A stretch of 64,000 nt of DNA from Candidatus Heimdallarchaeota archaeon (GTDB taxonomy: Archaea > Asgardarchaeota > Heimdallarchaeia > Hodarchaeales > Hodarchaeaceae). Below the pieces are notes generated by a model, which was given only the letters and a program-made list of their open reading frames with translations, did not search any database and had not been told where the DNA came from. Within the stretch, counting starts at the first letter, position 1; every line of letters starts with the position of its first letter. This document shows, piece after piece, positions 17,343 to 26,552 of this stretch. Made by a program: the position numbers and the translations under genes. The DNA lies in assembly GCA_020353515.1 (NCBI GenBank), contig CP070695.1:1303228-1367227 (forward strand), written 5' to 3'.

Positions 17343-17990
17343 TCATTTTTTAGAAAGTTTCTTCTTTACTTTTTTCAACCTTACAAAAGCCTCTCGTTCT
17401 CGCTCTGCTAAAGTTAATTGGATCCAACTCACTGTCGCCTCGATTCGGGGTATTATAATATAATTTAAAGCGTTTACACGGCGTTTTGTTTCAATTATCT
17501 CTCTAGCAAGTCTAGTTAAAGTTGATTGAATCTCGGCTAGACTCACAATGGCTTGAAGAGCATTCTCGAAGATTTTCAATGAAGAATCAAATCTAGCTGT
17601 GGTCTCACTCATAGAGTAGTGAATTAAATCCTCTTTATAGAATGTCTCTTGACGTATTTGGAAGACTGGAACGGAAATTCCCATCAATCTTCGACTCATA
17701 CTCTCTAAGTTAAACTTACGAGGATAACCAAAAGCCACATTTTTGATTGTGACTTCACCCATTTGTAGTTGTAACTGAATAAATTGGTCTTGAGACTCTG
17801 TTATCGTCTCTTGGACTTTTTCTCGCTTTTGTTTGTATAACATAACCGTTGAGAATAATTCACCAGTCAAAGCTTCTAATTTTTCACTTAATAATTCGTA
17901 CCCCTTATTTGCGAGTTCTAATCTCTGCTTTAACTCCAATAACTGCATTCTTGTAGGTGTGATCCCTGGGATTATGTTCTCTGTACTCAT
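17343..17990 (-). CDS. atpD: V/A-type ATPase subunit D
   Basis: The coiled-coil stalk protein starts PGITPTRMQLLELKQRLELA, the hallmark of subunit D, the central rotor shaft of A-type ATP synthases. The C-terminal half is the returning helix (RLAREIIETKRRVNALNYI). ATG 17990 is preferred because AGAGGTTC stands before it; an in-frame upstream start would add six residues. The other ATPase subunits are not in the window, so the operon is dispersed here. It converges on uL2 with a 13-base gap. Confidence 0.93.
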   Translation of the reverse strand: MSTENIIPGITPTRMQLLELKQRLELANKGYELLSEKLEALTGELFSTVMLYKQKREKVQETITESQDQFIQLQLQMGEVTIKNVAFGYPRKFNLESMSRRLMGISVPVFQIRQETFYKEDLIHYSMSETTARFDSSLKIFENALQAIVSLAEIQSTLTRLAREIIETKRRVNALNYIIIPRIEATVSWIQLTLAEREREAFVRLKKVKKKLSKK

Positions 17991-18057
17991 GAAAGAACCT
18001 CTAAACAAATAGATGATTCATTTAGGAGGAATTATAAATAGTTTTGAATTTATTAGT

Positions 18058-18183
18058 GCGGGGGGTGAGATTTGAACTCACGAACGCCTATGCGAGCAGA
18101 TCTTGAGTCTAAGTCATATGATTATCGACTGGATGTCCAATAAACACATTCTGGCCCCGTTGACCTGGCTGGGGTACCCCCGC
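18058..18183 (-). tRNA. tRNA-Leu(CAA) with a non-canonical intron 5' of the anticodon
   Basis: Acceptor arms GCGGGGG/CCCCCGC and a long variable arm mark a class II tRNA. The anticodon loop CUCAAGA gives CAA. The 5' half of the anticodon stem (CCAGA) is separated from the loop by a 42-nt insert, about 18108-18149. Its ends are ambiguous by up to three bases because AGA occurs at both junctions. The insert folds on itself (AUGUG with CAUAU, then UUAUU with GAUAA). Removing it gives an 84-nt tRNA with a stem CCAGA/UCUGC, one C-C mismatch at 27:43. The last 38 bases are identical to tRNA-Leu(GAG) at 35.9 kb. Confidence 0.85.
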
Positions 18184-18682
18184 GGGAATTTAAGGGAGTA
18201 TTAGCTTGTTTATTCTATATCTCTTAGATTTATATTAATCATTTTATAATTTTAGAGTCATAAATCGTCTCAAGGTACTATAATGGTAGATGTTACGAAT
18301 TGCTGTAATATCTAAGATACTGCTTCCGAGGAATGATTGTATCCAAAATATACAGAATTTAGGTGTAATGATGACCAAAAAAAACCAAAAAACCATTTTG
18401 TACAGAATTTTTGCTTTAAAAACTTCAAGCGGGATTTTTGATTGTCTAGCAGATTAATTTTAAAAGATATAAAACCTTACTATGTTTGAAATATTGGAGA
18501 AAATAAAAATTATGTTAAATCTTCCTTTTTTCCTCTTAAATAGCTTGAACTTCATAATTAGTTCAATTCCAACTTCTAATACTATCTTATCGGAGTTACC
18601 TTTTTTGCTTGTCCTGTTTGGGTCACTTATCATCCTAGCTTTATTATTTAGATATTTTAGTCAAAAAAAATCCTTGTAATAG
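18184..18682. other. Intergenic region with a doubtful 65-codon membrane reading frame
   Basis: About 500 AT-rich bases. A frame at 18482-18679 (+) would encode a 65-residue hydrophobic peptide with one or two membrane segments. It has no ribosome binding site, and AT-rich DNA often yields such frames, so I do not call it a gene. ACAGAATTT occurs twice, near 18353 and 18401. No RNA gene was seen. Confidence 0.35.
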
Positions 18683-19522
18683 TTATTTGTAATTCAACTG
18701 GTCTTCAAGTTTGCTGAAAGTGATCATAATAGCTTCCTCTAGTCGAAGGGAGCGAGTTCCATAGTTTTGTAAAATATTAAAGCAGTGATCGAACAAATCA
18801 CTTACTTTTTTACCTTCTGCTTTAACCATCTCTGGGATCCCTTGGTAAGGTCCCCCAAAAGCTATCAGATAACTATCATTTCTCCCCATATCTGCGGAAA
18901 ATGATGAGATTGGTTGACAAGATCTTGAAGTAGCAATTTTAAACCCTGATCGGTTGACAAGTGATTTACCAAGAGTTGTGGTTGAGGTGTGAACCGAGAA
19001 TCCCCAATAAAGATTTTCTGGCGCCTTAGGAAGAACAATTGCTTTGAACCCGTCTTTAGTCTTTCGTATTTTTGTTGTAACACGTAGTGTCTTGTTTAAT
19101 AATGATTTACTTGGGGGAGAAATAACTTCAAGGAGCTGTGTCCCCCCCACGTCCGCTACTACACGATTTTGATTTAGAAAAATGGCTGCTTCTCTAATTT
19201 CGTCTGATTTTAGCTCTCGAGAGCGAATGTGGTGTGGCGTTGCTAGTGGGGAGAGAATACCAACTGCAGAAGTATCACGGGAGAGGGGAAACAATCTTTT
19301 TCGAAGGTACTGGGGACATTCAACATATTGAAGAATTCGTGTAATTATTCGCCTTTCACGACCTGCTCGTGTGGGTTTAAGAAAAGGGTCATGATAAACA
19401 AGTATATCTTGAACTCGGAAGATTGCGGCAATTCGTGCTATTTGAAAGATTTTTTCGGTTTTTGTACGGATATCTGTGCAGTCCAGAACAGCAGAATCAG
19501 GGATAGCGATTGTAATTTGCAA
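18683..19522 (-). CDS. SPOUT-class RNA methyltransferase (DUF171 / C9orf114 family)
   Basis: The start ITIAIPDSAV, the segment DILVYHDP, the LSPLATPHHIR block and the C-terminal FGGPYQGIPEM and NYGTRSLRLEEAI match the SPOUT family whose human member is C9orf114/SPOUT1. The trefoil-knot fold binds S-adenosylmethionine. The RNA target is not established in archaea. In many archaea this gene sits just before uL3; here it is about 3.2 kb beyond the uL3 cluster and on the other strand. Length (279 residues) is normal. Confidence 0.85.
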   Translation of the reverse strand: MQITIAIPDSAVLDCTDIRTKTEKIFQIARIAAIFRVQDILVYHDPFLKPTRAGRERRIITRILQYVECPQYLRKRLFPLSRDTSAVGILSPLATPHHIRSRELKSDEIREAAIFLNQNRVVADVGGTQLLEVISPPSKSLLNKTLRVTTKIRKTKDGFKAIVLPKAPENLYWGFSVHTSTTTLGKSLVNRSGFKIATSRSCQPISSFSADMGRNDSYLIAFGGPYQGIPEMVKAEGKKVSDLFDHCFNILQNYGTRSLRLEEAIMITFSKLEDQLNYK

Positions 19523-19609
19523 TTGAATTTTTCACTTCTAGAGTCTAAACACTATGAAAGTCAAATGGGATGTAATTATCCAATAATTCGAAACATGGGA
19601 TTAAAAATT

Positions 19610-20494
19610 CTAAGATAGGTTATTTTCATAATAATAATCTACATATGCTCTAATAACGTCTTTTTGATTAATAATCCCGAGAAGCTTGCCATCTGCGCTT
19701 ACTACAGGAAGTTGATCGAATTGTTTTGAGCTCATTTTCCTCGCTACCTCACTAATTGTACTCCCCTTATAACATACTTCAACGTTTCGTTCCATTATCT
19801 CGCTTACTGTCATATTTGAAGGTAAAGTTAAAGTTTTTGAGCCAATAATTAGCACAGATTCACTATCCCAAGAGGAACTATCATTTTCAGCCCCGTGTCC
19901 CGTTCGGCTTTTACTTTGGGAGTCAAAAATTTCCATCACCTTAAGAAAATCATGTTGCGTGATTAATCCCACCATTTGGGTCTCATCGATCACAGGAATT
20001 CCTTTTTGATGACTCAAACGAAAAATAGATGCTGCTGCTGGAAGAGGTGTTTTTTCCCAGATTACAGTAATATTTGGGGAGAAATAACTTTCTACATCGG
20101 ATTGGATTCTAGCTGGAACCACGACTTTTTTAACCAGATCATTTCGCGATACTAAGCCAAGAAGTGATTTATCATCTTCATCTACGATGGGGATTCTTTG
20201 AAAAACTTCTCGGATAAAAATCCGAGCCGCATTTATTGCTTTATCATTAGGCTTTAGTGTGACAACATCACGAACCATCAATAAAGAAAGCTGGGTTTCA
20301 TCTGGATTTCGAAAAAGATCAGAGCGAGACACAATACCAGCAAGTTCGTCTGAACCTTTCTTTAAAACAGGATAAACACTAAGTCCTGTTTCCCGTATCT
20401 TATCTAATAAAATATCTCTATTCCCAGGAATGGTTATGGTAACAAGGTCCTCTCTCTTTGTCATAATTCTGGAAATTGGAAAGTCTTTAACCAA
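19610..20494 (-). CDS. Protein with four CBS domains
   Basis: Four CBS motifs follow one another, each with the pattern h-P-V-h-(D/E)...h-h-G-(I/L)-h-(S/N)-x-x-D: VYPVLKK..GIVSRSDL, RIPIVDE..LVSRNDL, GIPVIDE..LITQHDF, QLPVVSA..IINQKDV. CBS pairs bind adenosine nucleotides and act as energy or ion sensors. No catalytic domain is fused, so it is likely a regulatory protein with unknown partner. At 294 residues it is the usual four-CBS length. The gene lies between the SPOUT enzyme and Sec61-beta on the same strand. Confidence 0.9.
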   Translation of the reverse strand: MVKDFPISRIMTKREDLVTITIPGNRDILLDKIRETGLSVYPVLKKGSDELAGIVSRSDLFRNPDETQLSLLMVRDVVTLKPNDKAINAARIFIREVFQRIPIVDEDDKSLLGLVSRNDLVKKVVVPARIQSDVESYFSPNITVIWEKTPLPAAASIFRLSHQKGIPVIDETQMVGLITQHDFLKVMEIFDSQSKSRTGHGAENDSSSWDSESVLIIGSKTLTLPSNMTVSEIMERNVEVCYKGSTISEVARKMSSKQFDQLPVVSADGKLLGIINQKDVIRAYVDYYYENNLS

Positions 20495-20599
20495 TTGTTG
20501 TCACCTATTAAATAATTTTTTTGTTTCTCAGAAAATCAGTATTTTTCAATTCCCCGATGAAGAAATGACTGGATGATCATATAAAAGCAAAAATTATTA

Positions 20600-20785
20600 T
20601 CAAGCGTTAAGTGTAAGTAAGTTCAATACCAAAATTATAGCTACAAATGCAACGGCCAACACTACAGTCCAATATGGCCCCATCTTTAAACCTGGGGAGT
20701 CTGATTCAGAATAGAACCGGATTAATCCTGCACCTGTAGCAGGCATTGGAGAATCCTCTCGACGCTTAGATTTTCTAACACTCAA
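20600..20785 (-). CDS. secG: Protein translocase subunit Sec61-beta
   Basis: This 61-residue protein has the Sec61-beta layout: a short basic, Pro-rich cytosolic start, the conserved segment GLIRFYSE followed by SPGLKMGPYW, then one membrane helix (VVLAVAFVAIILVLNLL). Sec61-beta is the non-essential small subunit of the SecYE-beta channel in archaea and eukaryotes. It stands alone here; SecY and SecE are elsewhere. Confidence 0.93.
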   Translation of the reverse strand: MSVRKSKRREDSPMPATGAGLIRFYSESDSPGLKMGPYWTVVLAVAFVAIILVLNLLTLNA

Positions 20786-21098
20786 TATTGATACACCTTT
20801 TTTAGGTAAACATTGTACCTCGTGTGAATTAATAGTTTTTGATTAAAGGCCCAAGTTGTATACTGGTAAAATATCATCCCAGTAAAACCATGAGATTCAT
20901 CAGTAATTTCAATACTAACCTAGACATATCCTTGGACGTAATAAATATATTGTCTCTGATACCAAACTTCATTTATCACTTATGAAGTTTTACATGATGA
21001 CGTCAAGTTTATTCATTGTTATCAGATTTTTTTCAGATTTGTCAAAAAAGTCTCCCTTGATTTGTTTAAGATTAAGAAAAAGACATAAATTCGAAATA
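20786..21098. other. Intergenic region with a 9-bp hairpin
   Basis: About 310 bases downstream of the archaeosortase gene and upstream of Sec61-beta, both on the minus strand. Apart from the inverted repeat at 20964-20990 and the eight-base palindrome TGACGTCA near 20997, nothing stands out. Confidence 0.45.
20964..20990. repeat. Perfect inverted repeat, 9-bp arms
   Basis: AAACTTCAT and ATGAAGTTT flank a nine-base loop. It lies about 110 bases after the archaeosortase stop and 180 bases before the Sec61-beta start. It could be a transcription stop for the former or an operator for the latter. Confidence 0.5.
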
Positions 21099-21875
21099 TT
21101 AGCTCCAAATACCTACTATTTTTGCCTTAATCGTGATCAATCGCCACCACATCCAATCTAACCAATCAGCGAATTGATCAATGATCGGTACTGGTCCAAT
21201 TTTCTCAATCACAAATGCAAAGAAGATTGTACCAAAAAAACCAATAATTTTAGACGAGACATCATGGGCCCAATAAAAGGCTTCTTGCGGATCCATGTGA
21301 AATTGAGTGATGAGAATATAGACACACCATAGATGGAAAGTAATTCTTAAAGCATTTCCAATAAAGAGAGCAATAAAGAAAGCAAGGCTAGCGCGTATCT
21401 TCGCAATCCATGGTGCCTCAGTTACCATAATGATAGCGATAAGTAATCCTCCAGCTTGCATTCCTGTACAAGCCTTAACAATCCAATAATCTCCATCAGG
21501 AAGAGGATCTGCATATGGAATCCGAATCCCTGGTGTCTGAACCGTTGCTTCCAGAAACGGAAAGGATCCACCTCTCAATGATTCAGGGATTATTGTACTA
21601 GGGTCAGTTGTAGGGATTAGGTAATTTTCTATTCTTAAAATATTCAATAGTACATGGATTATGTCACGAGTTGGAATTTCTATAAATACCCAATCAGGCA
21701 AAGTGTATATTAAGAAGGTAATAACTGAAGCAATCAACAAAGTCATTATCATAAGTTTGTCATTATGAAATCGTTTCGTGGTAGTCTCGCGGTGTGGTTT
21801 GGTTATTGCCCCATCTGGAGATTTAGCTTCATGAGGGTAACCAACAGCGGCCGATGTGTGTGTTTTGCTTGTCAT
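21099..21875 (-). CDS. Archaeosortase/exosortase family protein
   Basis: Multi-helix membrane protein with the archaeosortase catalytic set: Cys136 in ACTGMQAG, Arg177 in GNALRI and His204 in WAHDVSSKIIGF. The family cuts C-terminal sorting signals of surface proteins and joins them to membrane lipid. A soluble N-terminus of ~40 residues precedes the first helix. The stretch between helices near residues 90-130 would be outside the cell. No protein with an obvious Pro-Gly-Phe-type C-terminal signal is encoded in the window, so the substrate lies elsewhere or uses another signal. Confidence 0.8.
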   Translation of the reverse strand: MTSKTHTSAAVGYPHEAKSPDGAITKPHRETTTKRFHNDKLMIMTLLIASVITFLIYTLPDWVFIEIPTRDIIHVLLNILRIENYLIPTTDPSTIIPESLRGGSFPFLEATVQTPGIRIPYADPLPDGDYWIVKACTGMQAGGLLIAIIMVTEAPWIAKIRASLAFFIALFIGNALRITFHLWCVYILITQFHMDPQEAFYWAHDVSSKIIGFFGTIFFAFVIEKIGPVPIIDQFADWLDWMWWRLITIKAKIVGIWS

Positions 21876-22072
21876 ATAGCTCGATCTCTATTTAATTAGA
21901 CTGAATGAACTGAAATAGCTTCATTTAAAATCTTTATTCTTCGAAGAGAAATATTGATTTCATCCTTGATTCTAGATAGCAGATTTACTCCAACCTCCAG
22001 TCGTTTTCCCCTTTTTACACATGAATACATTAAATAGCCCGTGGTTAAAGAAAAAACGAAATCTAATTTATT

Positions 22073-23686
22073 TCAAGATGATTGAAATTTCTTAGGATCC
22101 TTGAGGCAGTACCAGCCATATTTCACAGCACAGATCTCTTTCTCTACTAAATCTCGTAAAACTTGTTTTATTTGTTCTTTGGGAAGTTTAACGTCTGATG
22201 TAAGAAGATTTGACTGCGCTTTGTAATGAGGTCGTTGTAAAAGTGCTTTGATTACTTGTTCTTCCGATGGAGTAAGATCAATATTTTTAGGGATTTTATA
22301 TTGGATAGTTTCTTTCACTTGGTCAAGTGTTGACCCTCGTTTATGTTCAAGAATATGTTTGTCTTTTAGAATGTACCAACCGTATGAAACCCTTAAAATA
22401 CCCTTATCAACCAGATTTCTTAAAACTTCTTTTAGAACGCTTTGTTTCAAGCCCGTTGGTCGTGTGAGGAGGTTTGATTGTGCTTTAAGGTTTGGTCTTG
22501 ACTTAATTGCTTTGATAGTGGCAATTTCTTCGGGTGTTAACCCTTCCCCAACTCGAGAAATCCGCGGTGATTTCTTTTTCTTCTTTTTTCTCTCACCATC
22601 ACTAAAAGTTTTCTTAAAAAAAGGCAAATGGCTTTTTTTGATTATGTACCATCCAACTTGTGTTCGAAGTAGTCCCTTTGATATAAGACTCCTTAAATGC
22701 ATTTCTGCTTCATCAATGGGGATATTAATATCTTTAGCTAGAATTTCTGGTTTTGTTCGATGTTTAATACGCATATATGTTCGTTCAAGAATTTCCATTT
22801 CTGTTTCTGTTGGTAGGTCTTCCTCCCAATTATCACGTCTAAACAATGAAGTTGTTTGTTTTAAATAGGGTTGAATTGTATGGGAATAGGATTTTTGAGG
22901 GGGTATTGGATGAAATATGTCAGCTTCTGCATCGTCATCTGAGTCTTCATCCTCTTCGGTAGAATCTTCATATTCAATAATATCAGAGTCTAAATCAGAC
23001 GAAGAACTTGTAGAAAATGGAACTTCTGTTTCAACAGATACTTCTCCTACTTGAGTATCTTTTTTTTCAATCAAATTATCTGAGAATTCTAATTCAGGAG
23101 ACAACTGATCTTTTAACAGAGTAGTATTTTTTTTCTCTGAAACAATGTTTCTTGATGTTATAACGGGAAGATCAGGGGATTGTGTACTTATACGAGGCAT
23201 TTTTTTAGAGATTTGTTGATTGTATGATTCTCGATCATTTGAATGGATCGAATTAGAGCTGAAAACGAGCGTTTTTTGAGTTGTACTAATTGAATATTCC
23301 TGGTTATCTATGAGTGTTAATATCTGGCCAGTCAATGTATCAAATGGTGAGCCGATACCTTCAGCTTCAATAATGAGAGAATCAGCAGCTTTTGTGGTAA
23401 GAAAATATTTGACCCTAATTTTCCTTAAACTCAATTGATTTAAGTTAAAAAATTCCTGAATTTCTCGATTCATTACAGTTGATTCATCACCATGAATTTC
23501 AAGAGTATAATCTTGTTCTGAGCGGTTTTCTTCAATATAGAAAACAAGACTTGGAAAGTCAGGAATTCTAGGAGTAGCGTGCACACTGTTATCAATGAAT
23601 TCGATTTCACGGAATCGTCCACGCGCTTTCAAGAAATTTACAAAATCATTTAAAACGGTATTTTGACGATACACAAAAACACACAA
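22073..23686 (-). CDS. Large protein with three tandem winged-helix repeats
   Basis: Not a family I recognise. Residues ~1-135 form an alpha/beta domain without known motifs. Residues ~150-270 are Ser/Asp/Glu-rich and probably disordered, with a very acidic run near 238-256. Three related winged-helix units follow at 291-352, 382-443 and 470-531. Each ends with a signature like KG-x-L-R-V-x-Y-GWY-I-L-K. Units 2 and 3 share the run KAQSNLLT. A basic linker of Lys residues sits at 367-372. The layout suggests a DNA- or RNA-binding scaffold. It could also be a basal transcription or chromatin factor. The start near 23686 is not backed by a clear ribosome binding site. Confidence 0.6.
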   Translation of the reverse strand: MCVFVYRQNTVLNDFVNFLKARGRFREIEFIDNSVHATPRIPDFPSLVFYIEENRSEQDYTLEIHGDESTVMNREIQEFFNLNQLSLRKIRVKYFLTTKAADSLIIEAEGIGSPFDTLTGQILTLIDNQEYSISTTQKTLVFSSNSIHSNDRESYNQQISKKMPRISTQSPDLPVITSRNIVSEKKNTTLLKDQLSPELEFSDNLIEKKDTQVGEVSVETEVPFSTSSSSDLDSDIIEYEDSTEEDEDSDDDAEADIFHPIPPQKSYSHTIQPYLKQTTSLFRRDNWEEDLPTETEMEILERTYMRIKHRTKPEILAKDINIPIDEAEMHLRSLISKGLLRTQVGWYIIKKSHLPFFKKTFSDGERKKKKKKSPRISRVGEGLTPEEIATIKAIKSRPNLKAQSNLLTRPTGLKQSVLKEVLRNLVDKGILRVSYGWYILKDKHILEHKRGSTLDQVKETIQYKIPKNIDLTPSEEQVIKALLQRPHYKAQSNLLTSDVKLPKEQIKQVLRDLVEKEICAVKYGWYCLKDPKKFQSS

Positions 23687-23976
23687 ATCCCATTAAATGT
23701 GGAATAAAGCCCAATTGAGAAACGGTAATAGAGATAATCCGACTAGAAGCTCTTTTGTATCGTCTTGAAAAACTTTTTGGTGATTATAAGAAAAATCTCG
23801 GTCTTTCAGAGCATTTCAAAATATATATTTGATTGAAATTTAATTAGAGAATTGGATACAGCATAAAATTCTCAATTTAGGAAGGAAACACGATTATTGA
23901 GTAATTATGAAAGTTTTACTTAAAAAAAGCTGATTTCTGGATCTTTCGTTGAAACAAAAAAATAAAAGAAATATAT

Positions 23977-24444
23977 TCAGCCTCTATTCAATAATTTATC
24001 ACGAATTTCTTCCAATGTCAAATCCTTGAGCTCTTTTCGAAGATCTTCTGGAAGGGAAAAAAAAACACTTCTCATTTCACTGAAATTCGATTGATCAGGA
24101 TGTTGGAGGATTTCTTCCCATAAGGCAACATAATCATGGATTGGAATCCCTAAAGGAGTAGGAGAAATCAACCTGTATTCTTTGAAAGGATGCTTTTCTT
24201 CTCTTCGTGTGCTAATTTGTTTTTGGGGGGAAATATTTAGCATTGGTGATTGAATTTGTTCAACCAAGCCAAAATGAAATAACTCACCTAGAACTGCAAT
24301 CACTGTTGGCATATCAGCATCAATATTTTGCAAAGATTTGGTAATTTGGGGGATTGTTAATTGCTCAATGGTAAGTAACTGCAATATTGGAACTGTAATC
24401 GGATTATCCAAGAGTTTAGCTAGCTTATTGCGAAACTGCATCAA
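23977..24444 (-). CDS. Winged-helix-type putative regulator
   Basis: A 155-residue protein. Residues ~10-65 look like a winged helix (LDNPITVPILQLLT, IPQITKSLQNI, ELFHFGLVEQI), as in archaeal ArsR-like or PadR-like regulators. The rest is a charged helical tail. No ligand site or partner is visible. It lies divergently from the ABC ATPase gene by about 180 bases, so control of that gene is possible but only inferred. Confidence 0.55.
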   Translation of the reverse strand: MMQFRNKLAKLLDNPITVPILQLLTIEQLTIPQITKSLQNIDADMPTVIAVLGELFHFGLVEQIQSPMLNISPQKQISTRREEKHPFKEYRLISPTPLGIPIHDYVALWEEILQHPDQSNFSEMRSVFFSLPEDLRKELKDLTLEEIRDKLLNRG

Positions 24445-24621
24445 TCGAAAGAGAAATCAATTTAGAATCTTAAATTTACTCTAATCAGTCACATTGGTTT
24501 TCTTGCATTTTAAAAAGACAATTTAAATACAAGAACATTAGACCAGTTATCTGATGTAAGTATTGGCCCATATGTTTTTTCATAGATCGAGCAAATAGCA
24601 GGTAGTAATAGAGGAGTTAAA

Positions 24622-25329
24622 ATGGTAGAACCCAATGGAAGCGACATAATTGTCGAATGTATTGATTTGAAGAAGTCCTATATTCTAGGGGAAGTGAAAG
24701 TGGACGCTTTAAGGGGAATTAACATGAAAATTGAACGTGGAGAAATGGTCGCTATCCAAGGCCCATCAGGCTGTGGAAAAACGACTTTATTGAATATTAT
24801 TGGATCACTAGATTATCCTACTTCTGGAAAAGTACTACTTGAAGGAAAAGAAATCTCAACTGCAAGTGAACGTGAACTCACAGAAATCCGTAGGAAGAGT
24901 GTGGGCTTTATTTTTCAATTTTACAACCTTTTACCAGTTTTGACTGCATTAGAGAATGTTGAACTACCAATGTTAATTGCAGGAAAAGCCAAAGAACAAA
25001 GACATGAAAGAGCAATGGACTTGCTAGAGAAAGTGGGATTACTTGAAAGAAAAGATCATAAGCCAGATGAGCTAAGCGGTGGGGAACGTCAACGAGTAGC
25101 AATAGCTCGTGCACTCGCTAATCATCCTTTAATCTTATTGGCTGATGAACCCACTGGAGATTTAGATACGGAAACTGGATTAGCAATAATTAAGTTATTG
25201 AAAGAAATAAATAGAACAGAAAATCAAACCTTAATCTTAGTCACTCACGATGGTAATATTGCTAATCAATCAGAGAGAATATTCCACATCATTGACGGAT
25301 TAATTTCATCTGTACAAGAAGTCATTTGA
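24622..25329 (+). CDS. ABC transporter ATP-binding protein (MacB/LolD type)
   Basis: Walker A GPSGCGKTT, Q-loop FQFYNLLPVLTALEN, signature LSGGERQRVAIARAL, Walker B LILLADEPTGDLD and H-loop VTHD are all intact. The sequence is of the MacB/LolD/FtsE class, which works with FtsX-like permeases. No permease gene is adjacent: the next gene, TFB, is on the other strand. So it is an orphan ATPase here. Start ATG follows AGAGGAG. Confidence 0.9.
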   Translation: MVEPNGSDIIVECIDLKKSYILGEVKVDALRGINMKIERGEMVAIQGPSGCGKTTLLNIIGSLDYPTSGKVLLEGKEISTASERELTEIRRKSVGFIFQFYNLLPVLTALENVELPMLIAGKAKEQRHERAMDLLEKVGLLERKDHKPDELSGGERQRVAIARALANHPLILLADEPTGDLDTETGLAIIKLLKEINRTENQTLILVTHDGNIANQSERIFHIIDGLISSVQEVI

Positions 25330-25351
25330 CAGAATAATAAGACATTTTGAG

Positions 25352-26299
25352 CTAAATGAGTAAAGCACGGAGGGAATCATTGCCGGTTCTTTTAGATTCC
25401 TCATCCAATATCTTTATCAGCTCTTTAAATCGGTTTCTTATGGTCACAGGCGTGATTTTTGCTACATTAGCGATCTCCTGTTGGGTTCTACGTTCTCCAG
25501 TTTGTATTGTAGAAATATAGAGAGCCGCTGCAGCAAGGCTCATTGGATTTTTACCCACAGTTGCACCTCTACTTCGTGCAATATTCAAAATTTCTACTGC
25601 CTGCCTACGCGCTTTCATCGTAACACGCAAACTGATGCCTAGACGATGAACTAAAGCAGAATAATCGCTTGGAAACACCTTCAAATCCAGTTTTTGAAGT
25701 ATTATTCGAATACAACGTCCAAGTTCTTTTGATGAAATATTAGAGACCGAAGCAATGTCTTTTAATGTTTGAGGTAATTTTTTTCTACGACAAGCTAGAT
25801 AGAGACTCGCTGAAATCATTCCATCAATTGAGCGGCCCCGAATAAGATTCCGTTTCAATGCTTTTCGGTAGATCATTGCCCCCATTTCTGCAACATCTTC
25901 GGGGAGCTCTAGCTGACTTTTGATTCGTTTTAACTCTTTCAACGCAAAACGTAAATTACGGATCTCTGATTTTCGTGTTCGATTATCAATTCGGGACAAT
26001 CGTCGATATTTGGTTTGAGAAGAAAAAGGAAGAGTCTTCCCTGAAATATCTTTTCTAATGTTTCCAATTTGGGTTCGTAAACCCATTTCAGCTTTTAAGG
26101 GAGTAATTGGACTACCTGTGCGAGATCGTTCAGCGAGTTCACTGGAATCATATGCCCGCCATTCAGGGCCCATATCGATTTGCATGTCGAGTACCAGACC
26201 ACAAGAAGCACATATGGATGTCCCTTTGGTAAAGTCCATGACTATATCAACACTACCGCATTCGGGACACTTGGGTTCTTGAGATGCAACAGGCGGCAA
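25352..26299 (-). CDS. tfb: Transcription initiation factor TFB
   Basis: An N-terminal zinc ribbon (CPECGSVD...CASCGLVLD) is followed by the B-reader/linker block GPEWRAYDSSE and two cyclin-like repeats (SLYLACRRKKLPQTLKDI; AALYISTIQTGERRTQQEI) that bind TBP-DNA. At 315 residues it is a complete archaeal TFIIB. The start is TTG at 26299 with GGAGG nine bases ahead. It is divergent from tbp, and the shared spacer has several inverted repeats. Confidence 0.96.
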   Translation of the reverse strand: MPPVASQEPKCPECGSVDIVMDFTKGTSICASCGLVLDMQIDMGPEWRAYDSSELAERSRTGSPITPLKAEMGLRTQIGNIRKDISGKTLPFSSQTKYRRLSRIDNRTRKSEIRNLRFALKELKRIKSQLELPEDVAEMGAMIYRKALKRNLIRGRSIDGMISASLYLACRRKKLPQTLKDIASVSNISSKELGRCIRIILQKLDLKVFPSDYSALVHRLGISLRVTMKARRQAVEILNIARSRGATVGKNPMSLAAAALYISTIQTGERRTQQEIANVAKITPVTIRNRFKELIKILDEESKRTGNDSLRALLI

Positions 26300-26319
26300 A
26301 AAAAGGCCCTCCTAAATTT

Positions 26320-26340
26320 TGAGAACTGAATTAGTTCTCA
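26320..26340 (-). promoter_or_regulatory. Inverted repeat in the tfb leader
   Basis: TGAGAACT and AGTTCTCA form an eight-base perfect inverted repeat around GAATT, about 20 bases upstream of the tfb start codon. It may be an operator, or a leader hairpin close to the GGAGG site. Confidence 0.5.
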
Positions 26341-26552
26341 TCTCCACCTATACCCTCTATGCTGATTTAAAAGGTTTTGCACATTTCTTTTTGAATTGTT
26401 CTAGTAATCCTATATCCTAAATAATCCATTATGATTATATTTTTTGATAGTAAAAGTTACTAGAAAAACAATTCAACATTTAAATTAATTACTTTAAACT
26501 TTTTAGGAGTACTGTGCCTTCTAACAACGTTTTAAGGAGCTTTACTCTGAAA

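Noticed and set aside
18482..18679. A 65-codon hydrophobic frame after tRNA-Leu
   Set aside because: No ribosome binding site; hydrophobic frames arise easily in T-rich DNA. It is mentioned only in the spacer note.
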